Below are positions 5,772 through 11,026 of a stretch of DNA of 11,406 nucleotides, piece by piece. The stretch is from the NCBI GenBank assembly GCA_023245755.1, contig JAHFJQ010000023.1:1-11406 (forward strand). The letters run 5' to 3'. The notes beneath the pieces were generated by a model. It made no database searches, was not told the DNA's origin, and worked only from the letters and a program-made list of their open reading frames with translations. Each line of letters starts with the position of its first letter. Within the stretch, counting starts at the first letter, position 1. Position numbers and translations under genes: made by a program. The DNA comes from an archaeon (lineage in GTDB: Archaea; Nanobdellota; Nanobdellia; SCGC-AAA011-G17; GW2011-AR17).

Positions 5772-7004
5772 ATGTTTCAAAGAAGTGGTCGTAGTTTTTA
5801 TTTCGTTGTCTTAATTCTTTTAGCTGCACTTTTTTCTTTGACTTCTGTTACTGCTCTTCAGATTTCTCCGGCGATTGTTGATGTGGAGTATACTGAGAGT
5901 GGTACTACTACTTTTGATGTTACTATCATTAATGATATTTCTCAAGATATTGTCATAGAACTCAGTTATGAAAGTTATGAAGGGAAATTGGATTATACAG
6001 ACTATTTTTCTGTAGAGGGCTATCCTACTAACAAAGTCCCTGTTACTGCAGGAACGGAAAAGGATTTGCAATTTACCCTACAATTTCCTCCTTTAGAAAG
6101 CTTTGGCCATACTCGTTTTGCACTTATACATTTCTATCAAGCACCTTTTGATTCTTCCGCAGATGTAGGAGCAACGGTTGCTGTTATTATTCCTGTAGAA
6201 ACGACTATTGCTTATCCTGAAAAATATGTGAAAATTGATCTTGATACTGTTGGTGTTGTAGAACCGGCATCTTCTGTTCCTTTACAGGTTACTTTAACTA
6301 ACAAAGGTTCTCATGTTATCGATAGTGTTACTGGTTCTTTTGTCGTAACTAATGGCGTTACTACCAAAACTGTCCCTTTTGATTCTGATATTAGTCTTTT
6401 TCTTCAAGAAGAACAAAAATCATTGGTAGGAACTCTTGATACTGCAGGAATGGATCCTGGAAAATACAATGTTACTGCTTCTATTGTTTATGATGGTGAA
6501 ACAAAGGATTCAGCTCCTGTCACTTTAATTATTGGTGAAAAAGCTGTAGAGATTGTTGATGCTCAGCCTAGAACTTTAAATTCTAATAGTCCCAATACTC
6601 TTACTCTTTCTTTCCTGAATCTCTGGGTTGAAGATGTTTCTCCTTCAGTATCTGTACATCTTGTTTCTTCTAATGGAGATTCTGTAGCATCCTCTGATAT
6701 TGGTGCATATACCTTACCTATTGAAAATCAAAAAGATATTACTGGAACCCTTACTCTTGAAGATATTGACTCTGGAGATTATACCCTTCAAGTTATTGTG
6801 ACTTTAGATGGCGAATCATTTACGAAAGATTTCCCAGTGACTGTTGCTGCTGGTGGAGAGGTAAGCTCTGACTCTTCTACTGGTGAGAGTAGTAGTAATC
6901 TTGTCTATATTATCATTATTGTTCTTCTGATCTTGGTTGTGTTTATCATTCTTTTTTTCTTCTGGCATAAGAAGAAGAAGGAAGAAGCTTCATTGGTGGC
7001 TTAA
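5772..7004 (+). CDS. Secreted multi-Ig-domain protein with C-terminal membrane anchor
   Basis: A 410-aa protein from ATG 5772. The N-terminus MFQRSGRSFYFVVLILLAAL... is a classical Sec signal peptide with cleavage probably near SVTA-LQ (about residue 29). The mature part reads as about three Ig-like beta-sandwiches: roughly 30-155 (starting LQISPAIVDVEY), 158-255 (a CARDB/NEW3-like repeat with LTNKGSHVIDSVTG) and 258-362. A Ser/Gly-rich spacer, one membrane helix (about 376-397) and a basic cytoplasmic tail WHKKKKEE complete it. The first domain resembles in layout the membrane-proximal Ig-like domains of archaeal COG1361-type surface proteins and, more loosely, the DUF916 domain of bacterial WxL-interacting proteins; that likeness is by eye only. 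It forms an operon with the next gene (1-nt gap). A surface scaffold or adhesin role is inferred. Confidence 0.82.
   Translation: MFQRSGRSFYFVVLILLAALFSLTSVTALQISPAIVDVEYTESGTTTFDVTIINDISQDIVIELSYESYEGKLDYTDYFSVEGYPTNKVPVTAGTEKDLQFTLQFPPLESFGHTRFALIHFYQAPFDSSADVGATVAVIIPVETTIAYPEKYVKIDLDTVGVVEPASSVPLQVTLTNKGSHVIDSVTGSFVVTNGVTTKTVPFDSDISLFLQEEQKSLVGTLDTAGMDPGKYNVTASIVYDGETKDSAPVTLIIGEKAVEIVDAQPRTLNSNSPNTLTLSFLNLWVEDVSPSVSVHLVSSNGDSVASSDIGAYTLPIENQKDITGTLTLEDIDSGDYTLQVIVTLDGESFTKDFPVTVAAGGEVSSDSSTGESSSNLVYIIIIVLLILVVFIILFFFWHKKKKEEASLVA
6995..6999 (+). promoter_or_regulatory. Shine-Dalgarno (GGTGG) for the gene at 7006
   Basis: GGTGG overlaps the last codons of the preceding gene and lies 6 nt before ATG 7006. 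It identifies 7006 as the true start rather than the in-frame ATG at 6937, deep inside the upstream gene. Confidence 0.55.
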
Positions 7005-7005
7005 A

Positions 7006-7476
7006 ATGGAACTCCCAAAATATTTTCGACTGTTTGGTGGGATTTTATTTCTCGCTCTTGTTTTCTTTAGTGCTTTTTTATACTGGAATTATTTTTCGGT
7101 TCAAGATGTTGTTATCTATAAGATGGATGCTTATATTGCAGAACCTTCTAATGCAGGTTTTAATTTAGATCCAGATATGCTTCATTTTGGGCAAGTTGCG
7201 ATTACTTCTCCTGAGGCTTATAGAGAAATTAATTTTATCAGCCCTTATGATGAAGATGCACGAATAGAAGTGCATGCAAGTGGAGATATGGCTAAATATA
7301 TTTCTTATAGGTACTTAGGTGAATATTATGCTGATCCTTATTCTTTTACTTTGAAACCTAATGAAAGTACTGCTCTTCGTGTGATCTTATCGTTTAATTC
7401 TAGTGAAGTAGAGGTAGGTCAACATTTGACGGGAGAACTACAAATTATTTCCCATAAAACTTTTTTTGGCTTCTAG
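7006..7476 (+). CDS. Small N-anchored extracellular beta-sandwich protein
   Basis: A 156-aa protein with one N-terminal membrane helix (about 11-30, after a short leader MELPKYFR) and a C-terminal extracellular domain of about 115 residues. The domain pattern MLHFGQV, then a central strand pair (REINFISPYDEDARIEVHAS), then FTLKPNESTALRVILSF and GQHLTGELQI is that of a single Ig-like/beta-sandwich fold with a final G-x-h-x-G-x-h-x-I strand. There are no cysteines in the predicted extracellular part. It starts one nucleotide after the stop of the multi-Ig gene, so the two are probably co-translated and may work together. It shares the xFGx strand idea with the array proteins downstream but lacks their six cysteines and GSGYYN motif, so it is at most a distant relative. 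Function unknown. Confidence 0.75.
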   Translation: MELPKYFRLFGGILFLALVFFSAFLYWNYFSVQDVVIYKMDAYIAEPSNAGFNLDPDMLHFGQVAITSPEAYREINFISPYDEDARIEVHASGDMAKYISYRYLGEYYADPYSFTLKPNESTALRVILSFNSSEVEVGQHLTGELQIISHKTFFGF

Positions 7477-7481
7477 AAAAG

Positions 7482-7489
7482 TTTTTATA
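7482..7489 (+). promoter_or_regulatory. TATA box (TTTTTATA) for the first array gene
   Basis: TTTTTATA begins 30 nt before ATG 7512, in the 35-nt gap after the previous gene. It predicts leaderless initiation at 7512 and argues against an in-frame TTG at 7500. Confidence 0.6.
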
Positions 7490-7511
7490 GATTGTTGGCT
7501 TGTATTGCTCT

Positions 7512-8162
7512 ATGAAAAGACGTGCTTTGATCATTTCTCTTTTACTTTTCTTTATCTTCCTACAACTCTTACAAATCTTTACAAGCTTGTATTATTACCT
7601 TCCTGTTGAAGAAACGGGACAGGTTACACAGTCAGCAACTGTTTCTTTGACTACAGTAGGAATAGCAGGAATTAATCTTGATGATAATGTTATTTCTTTT
7701 GGTTCTGGTTATTATAATGGTTCTTGTTTCTTACCGTATGCACAACTGAATTCTAACTTAAGTAAAACTTGTTGGGTTAACATTAGTGCTTTCCCTACTT
7801 CAGAAGATGTGCATACCATTACTAATTCTGGAAATGTTGTTGTGAATGTTACTGCTTCTTTAGTTAATATGACTGATGCAGAAATGTTTTTTTGTTCGAC
7901 ACAACAAGGATGCACTGGAAGTCTGGATTCAGAAATTCTTATTCAATCACTGGATCAGGAATCTGGTTCTTGTTCTGGTTTAACAAATAATTTTGAAGCT
8001 CTTGCTACAAATAGTAGTAACGTTACTGTGGGAATTTGTGATGCTTTTGATTTTTCAGATGCTTCAGATAACATAAAATTGTACCTTGAACTTCATGTTC
8101 CTCTTGATGCTCGTGTTGGGAACAAAAGTCTTTCTATAAATTATGAAGCTGTTTCTTTGTAG
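7512..8162 (+). CDS. Array large protein 1: N-anchored six-Cys beta-sandwich surface protein
   Basis: A 216-aa protein and the most divergent complete member of the family repeated to the end of the window. It has a basic start MKRRA, one hydrophobic segment (about 6-27), then TGQVTQSATVSLTTVGIAGINL, VISFGSGYYNGSC, CWVNIS, VHTITNSGNVVVNV, DAEMFFC, a GC pair, an SC, VGIC, and the closing strand VPLDARVGNKSLSINYEAV. All six cysteines align with the downstream paralogues, suggesting three disulfides in an extracellular domain. It has many N-x-S/T sequons. Leu codons are mixed, with CTT used 10 times in 26. It has its own TATA box and no Shine-Dalgarno site. It may be a specialised (tip, base or minor) subunit if the family polymerises; that is inference. 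No named family was recognised. Confidence 0.8.
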   Translation: MKRRALIISLLLFFIFLQLLQIFTSLYYYLPVEETGQVTQSATVSLTTVGIAGINLDDNVISFGSGYYNGSCFLPYAQLNSNLSKTCWVNISAFPTSEDVHTITNSGNVVVNVTASLVNMTDAEMFFCSTQQGCTGSLDSEILIQSLDQESGSCSGLTNNFEALATNSSNVTVGICDAFDFSDASDNIKLYLELHVPLDARVGNKSLSINYEAVSL

Positions 8163-8189
8163 GCTTTTTCCTCTCTGTTTTCAGAAAGA

Positions 8190-8197
8190 TATTTAAA
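8190..8197 (+). promoter_or_regulatory. TATA box (TATTTAAA) for the first small-large module
   Basis: TATTTAAA begins 31 nt before ATG 8221, the same distance and nearly the same 12-bp context as the box at 5741. It supports a leaderless start at 8221 rather than the ATG two codons earlier at 8215. Confidence 0.65.
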
Positions 8198-8220
8198 TGA
8201 GTATTCTTTAGAAAATGTTT

Positions 8221-8460
8221 ATGAAGAAAAAAGGGGCTTCTAGAAAACTCATACACTTTGGACTATTTCTTTTGATTTTGGTCTTAGTTTTTGGAGCTAT
8301 TTTTGTTTATAGAGCAGCAATGTATGCTCGAAACACCTTGGAAACAGGAGTAAGTGATACGTCTGGAACTGTAAGTATTACTATAGTGCCACCGGATGCT
8401 TCCAGTGACTCTGCAGTTACCGGCCAAGTTACTTTGACTGTTGTTGAAGGTGAACGTTAA
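8221..8460 (+). CDS. Array small protein A (79 aa): membrane helix plus two-strand tail
   Basis: A 79-aa protein with a basic N-terminus (MKKKGASRK), one hydrophobic segment (about 11-30) and a tail of about 45 residues with two strand-like repeats, SGTVSITIV and TGQVTLTVV, separated by a PDASSDS turn. The last 31 residues match the small protein at 9265 at 21 positions, while the N-terminal parts are little alike. The TGQVTLTV strand resembles the TGRVTD...VTLTQ strand that follows the membrane helix in the large proteins, so it looks like a large protein stopped before its beta-sandwich. It is followed after 22 nt by a large member with a strong Shine-Dalgarno site. It may anchor, cap or complement the large partner; the function is unknown. 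Confidence 0.75.
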   Translation: MKKKGASRKLIHFGLFLLILVLVFGAIFVYRAAMYARNTLETGVSDTSGTVSITIVPPDASSDSAVTGQVTLTVVEGER

Positions 8461-8467
8461 ATTTTAA

Positions 8468-8474
8468 GGGGAGG
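8468..8474 (+). promoter_or_regulatory. Strong Shine-Dalgarno (GGGGAGG) for array large protein 2
   Basis: GGGGAGG lies 8 nt before ATG 8483, among the strongest ribosome binding sites in the window. It marks the gene as an internal, well-translated member of the operon starting at 8221. Confidence 0.75.
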
Positions 8475-8482
8475 ATAAAAAA

Positions 8483-8592
8483 ATGCAAAAAAGTCAAACA
8501 GATTCAACAATCGTTTTATTGTTGACATTAGCTATTGTTTTTTCCATTGGAGGGGTCGTATTAAACTATGTTCTACTATCTTCGGTAGATGT
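8483..8592 (+). repeat. Near-identical 110-nt block shared with 9519-9628
   Basis: The first 110 nt of the large genes at 8483 and 9519 differ at a single position (codon 6, ACA versus ACG). The block covers the whole leader and membrane helix. Confidence 0.9.
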
Positions 8593-9217
8593 ACCAGTAT
8601 TATCTGTCACAGGAAGAGTTACAGATAGTTCATCCACAGTTACTTTAACACAGTCTGGAACTGCGGGAATTACCTTGACAGATGCAGCAATTGCATTCGG
8701 TTCTGGATATTACAATGCTTCCTGTTCAACAGGGAAATCAGATTTACAATCTAACAGATCGTATGTTTCTAATAGTGATGCTGGTGCTAGTCCAACATGT
8801 TGGATAAATACTACCTCATTTTTGCCTTTAATAGATGCACATACCATTCAAAACAATGGTTCTGTTAAGGTTAACGTTAGTGCCTATTCCAATCAGTATG
8901 ATGCTGAGGCATTCTTCTGCGGAGCAGGTCAACCTAATGGATGTCCTTTAACAAACAATGCTGCTGTAAGTATTTTAGCTCAAAATAATGAGGCTAACTC
9001 CTGTCCAGGTACAGATTTGGTCATGGGATTCCTTGCACCAGCAAGTAGTTTGTTGACAAGTAACGTTAACGGAAACGCTACAATGAATGTTTGTAGAAAT
9101 TTAGATTACCAAGATGCTAGTGATAGTGTTGATGTTTACTATAACTTTGTTGTTCCTAAGGACGCAACTGCAGGTGCTAAAACATTAACAGTAACCTATC
9201 AGGCATTGGCTATCTAA
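8483..9217 (+). CDS. Array large protein 2: N-anchored six-Cys beta-sandwich surface protein
   Basis: A 244-aa protein with a short leader MQKSQTDST, a hydrophobic segment (about 10-33), then VTGRVTDSSSTVTLTQSGT, ITLTDAAIAFGSGYYNASC, and six cysteines at 81, 106, 146, 154, 174 and 204. It includes CWINTT, HTIQNNGSVKVNV, DAEAFFC, NNEANSC and the closing VPKDATAGAKTLTVTYQAL. The Cys pattern and sequons predict an oxidised, probably glycosylated extracellular beta-sandwich. By hand alignment about 200 of 244 residues match the member at 9519, with several blocks near-identical in DNA. Leu codons are 19 TTA/TTG, 2 CTA and only 1 CTT out of 22, unlike the flanking surface genes. With the strong Shine-Dalgarno site this suggests an abundant structural subunit. 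No characterised family was recognised; a pilin, S-layer or matrix-fibre role is inference. Confidence 0.85.
   Translation: MQKSQTDSTIVLLLTLAIVFSIGGVVLNYVLLSSVDVPVLSVTGRVTDSSSTVTLTQSGTAGITLTDAAIAFGSGYYNASCSTGKSDLQSNRSYVSNSDAGASPTCWINTTSFLPLIDAHTIQNNGSVKVNVSAYSNQYDAEAFFCGAGQPNGCPLTNNAAVSILAQNNEANSCPGTDLVMGFLAPASSLLTSNVNGNATMNVCRNLDYQDASDSVDVYYNFVVPKDATAGAKTLTVTYQALAI
8741..8814 (+). repeat. Identical 74-nt block shared with 9777-9850
   Basis: Seventy-four consecutive bases encoding residues around DLQSNRSYVSNSDAGASPTC and the CWINT motif are identical in the two large genes, including all synonymous sites. The flanking sequence diverges abruptly on both sides. Confidence 0.9.
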
Positions 9218-9220
9218 GCC

Positions 9221-9235
9221 TTTTTTTCTTTTTTT
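9221..9235 (+). terminator. Oligo-T terminator after array large protein 2
   Basis: T7-C-T7 begins 3 nt after the stop codon. T tracts are sufficient for archaeal transcription termination. The stop-plus-tract sequence is repeated after the large gene ending at 10250, so the 3' end belongs to the duplicated unit. Confidence 0.6.
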
Positions 9236-9250
9236 CGTTTTCATTATAAT

Positions 9251-9256
9251 GGAGGG
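9251..9256 (+). promoter_or_regulatory. Strong Shine-Dalgarno (GGAGGG) for array small protein B
   Basis: GGAGGG lies 8 nt before ATG 9265. No convincing TATA box exists at the distance needed to put this site on a new transcript, so expression may rely on read-through of the T tract at 9221-9235 or on a cryptic promoter inside the preceding gene. Confidence 0.65.
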
Positions 9257-9264
9257 AAATAATA

Positions 9265-9501
9265 ATGGTACAAGAAAAAAATAATTCATTTATTATGTAT
9301 GGAGTTTTTGCACTAGCAGTGCTTGTTTTGGTCGGAAGTGTTTTCACCTATACAAGTGTTACATCTGTGCATGATAGAGTAAATGGTGGACAAAATACTC
9401 AAGCGGGGACTGTAAGCCTTACAGTAGATAGCCCGGATTATTCAAGTAGCGCTGCAACAACTGGACAAGTTACTTTGACTGTTGTTGATGGTGAAAATTA
9501 G
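9265..9501 (+). CDS. Array small protein B (78 aa): membrane helix plus two-strand tail
   Basis: A 78-aa paralogue of the small protein at 8221. After the leader MVQEKNNSF comes a hydrophobic segment (about 9-30), a polar link, then AGTVSLTVDSPDYSSSAA and TGQVTLTVVDGEN. The two strand motifs and the PD-x-SS turn are conserved with small protein A (21 of 31 C-terminal residues), whereas the membrane helices have diverged strongly. There are no cysteines. It sits 17 nt before the large gene at 9519, repeating the small-then-large order of the previous module. It has a strong Shine-Dalgarno site. Partnership with the large proteins is inferred from this repeated gene order; the biochemical role is unknown. 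Confidence 0.75.
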   Translation: MVQEKNNSFIMYGVFALAVLVLVGSVFTYTSVTSVHDRVNGGQNTQAGTVSLTVDSPDYSSSAATTGQVTLTVVDGEN

Positions 9502-9507
9502 GTCTTT

Positions 9508-9515
9508 AGGGGGGT
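9508..9515 (+). promoter_or_regulatory. Shine-Dalgarno (AGGGGGGT) for array large protein 3
   Basis: AGGGGGGT lies 6 nt after the stop of the small gene and 3 nt before ATG 9519. It ties the small and large genes together as one translational unit. Confidence 0.7.
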
Positions 9516-9518
9516 AAC

Positions 9519-10250
9519 ATGCAAAAAAGTCAAACGGATTCAACAATCGTTTTATTGTTGACATTAGCTATTGTTTTTTCCATTGGAGGGGTCGTATTAA
9601 ACTATGTTCTACTATCTTCGGTAGATGTTCCGGTGTTGTCTGTCACAGGAAGAGTTACGGATAGTTCATCCACAGTTACCTTGACACAGTCTGGAACGGC
9701 AGGGATTACCTTGACAGATGCAGCAATTGCATTCGGTTCTGGGTATTACAATGCTTCTTGTACAAGTGGAAAAGCTGATTTACAATCTAACAGATCGTAT
9801 GTTTCTAATAGTGATGCTGGTGCTAGTCCAACATGTTGGATAAATACTACTGCATTCTTACCAGTAGCAGATTTCCATACTATTCAAAATAACGGATCTG
9901 TTAAAGTAAATGTCACTGCATATCCAGATAAACTTGATGCTGAACAATTCTTTTGTTCTGGGCCGCAGCCTAATGGATGTCCTTTAACAAACAATGCTGC
10001 TGTTAATACCATGTCTGTAAATAATGAAGCTAACTCTTGTCAAAATAGTGATTTAGATGGAGGATTTTCTGATCCGAATAATTTGTTGACAAGTAACGTT
10101 CAAGGAAACTCTACAATTAATATCTGTAGAAATTTAGACTTTGCTGATGCTTCAGATTCTATTGATGTCTATTACGATTTTACTGTTCCTAAGGATGCAA
10201 CTGCAGGAGCAAAGACATTAACGGTAACCTATCAGGCATTGGCTATCTAA
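9519..10250 (+). CDS. Array large protein 3: close paralogue of the protein at 8483
   Basis: A 243-aa protein whose first 81 residues are identical to those of the member at 8483, up to GSGYYNASC. It has the same six cysteines, CWINTT, HTIQNNGSVKVNV, PNGCPLTNNAAV, NNEANSC and an identical final 20 residues ending YQALAI. Differences cluster in short loops: after the first Cys, AFLPVADF versus SFLPLIDA, YPDKLD versus YSNQYD, NTMSV versus SILAQ, and the stretch after the fifth Cys. The pattern is a constant framework with variable loops. It has a strong Shine-Dalgarno site, a small partner gene 17 nt upstream and a T-tract terminator downstream. It is predicted to be an N-anchored, disulfide-stabilised extracellular beta-sandwich. 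It is likely an alternative or co-assembling major subunit with the 8483 product; that is inference. Confidence 0.85.
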   Translation: MQKSQTDSTIVLLLTLAIVFSIGGVVLNYVLLSSVDVPVLSVTGRVTDSSSTVTLTQSGTAGITLTDAAIAFGSGYYNASCTSGKADLQSNRSYVSNSDAGASPTCWINTTAFLPVADFHTIQNNGSVKVNVTAYPDKLDAEQFFCSGPQPNGCPLTNNAAVNTMSVNNEANSCQNSDLDGGFSDPNNLLTSNVQGNSTINICRNLDFADASDSIDVYYDFTVPKDATAGAKTLTVTYQALAI

Positions 10251-10253
10251 GTC

Positions 10254-10277
10254 TTTTTTTCTTTTTTCTTATTTTTT
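10254..10277 (+). terminator. Oligo-T terminator after array large protein 3
   Basis: T7-C-T6-CTTA-T6 follows the stop codon by 3 nt. Its first part copies the tract at 9221-9235. It separates the strongly ribosome-bound modules from the next large gene, which has no clear TATA box of its own. Confidence 0.6.
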
Positions 10278-10290
10278 GATTTGGTACAAT

Positions 10291-11016
10291 ATGCAAACTC
10301 ATAAAACTCCTTCCATTATTCTTTTCCTCTTAGTTGTTACTATTCTTTTTTCTCTAGGAGGAATAGTTTTGAATTATTCTCTCTTATCTTCTCTCCATAG
10401 CCCTCCTGTGTACTTTACTGGAAGAGTTACGGATAGTTCTTCCACAGTTACCTTGACACAATCAGGTACTGCTGGTATTACACTAACAGATTCAGCAATT
10501 GCATTCGGTTCTGGGTATTATAATTCCTCTTGTATCTTGGGTATTTCTACGCTAGAATCAAACCATACCTTTGGTGGACTTGGTCCGGATGATCCTCGGG
10601 CTGCTCCTGCATGCTGGATTAATACTTCAGCAACACTTCCTGCTACTGACTTTCATATCATCCAAAATAATGGTTCGGTGAAAGTCAATATCAGTGCGTA
10701 CAGTAATCAGCAAGATGCAGAAACGCTCTTTTGTGGTGCTGCTGGTCCAACAGGATGTCCTTTAAGTGTGCTTAGTGCTGTGCATCTTATGTCTACTAAT
10801 GATGAGGGGAGCTCTTGTGGTGCTGGATTGACCTCTGGATTTCTAAGTGGGCTTCTGCTTACACAAAGTTCCAACTTTACTGTGGGGCTTTGTAACTCTT
10901 TAGATTTTCAAGATAGTAGTGATACTATTGATGTGTATGTGAAGGTGTTAGTTCCACGAGATGCAACTTCTGGAACGAAGACTTTAACCATTATGTATCA
11001 GGCGTTGGCAATTTAG
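10291..11016 (+). CDS. Array large protein 4: N-anchored six-Cys beta-sandwich surface protein
   Basis: A 241-aa family member from ATG 10291. This start aligns MQTHKTPSI with MQKSQTDST of the paralogues; the upstream in-frame TTG at 10276 is rejected. The hydrophobic segment is at about 8-33, then TGRVTDSSSTVTLTQSGT, ITLTDSAIAFGSGYYNSSC, CWINTS, FHIIQNNGSVKVNI, DAETLFCG, GCPL, SSCG, VGLC and VPRDATSGTKTLTIMYQALAI. All six cysteines are kept; the loop after the first Cys is different and longer. Codon use returns to the mixed style of the 7512 gene, although short stretches are identical to the 9519 gene at silent sites. No small partner precedes it, and neither a good TATA box nor a strong Shine-Dalgarno site is seen, so expression is probably lower or by read-through. 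Confidence 0.82.
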   Translation: MQTHKTPSIILFLLVVTILFSLGGIVLNYSLLSSLHSPPVYFTGRVTDSSSTVTLTQSGTAGITLTDSAIAFGSGYYNSSCILGISTLESNHTFGGLGPDDPRAAPACWINTSATLPATDFHIIQNNGSVKVNISAYSNQQDAETLFCGAAGPTGCPLSVLSAVHLMSTNDEGSSCGAGLTSGFLSGLLLTQSSNFTVGLCNSLDFQDSSDTIDVYVKVLVPRDATSGTKTLTIMYQALAI

Positions 11017-11026
11017 GGTTTTGAAA

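Noticed and set aside
6937..7005. N-terminal extension of the 7006 gene from ATG 6937
   Set aside because: The extension lies inside the membrane helix and tail codons of the upstream gene, and a Shine-Dalgarno site directly precedes ATG 7006.
10276..10290. TTG start at 10276 for array large protein 4
   Set aside because: Alignment with the paralogues places the start at ATG 10291 (MQTHK against MQKSQ), and the TTG lies in the T tract.
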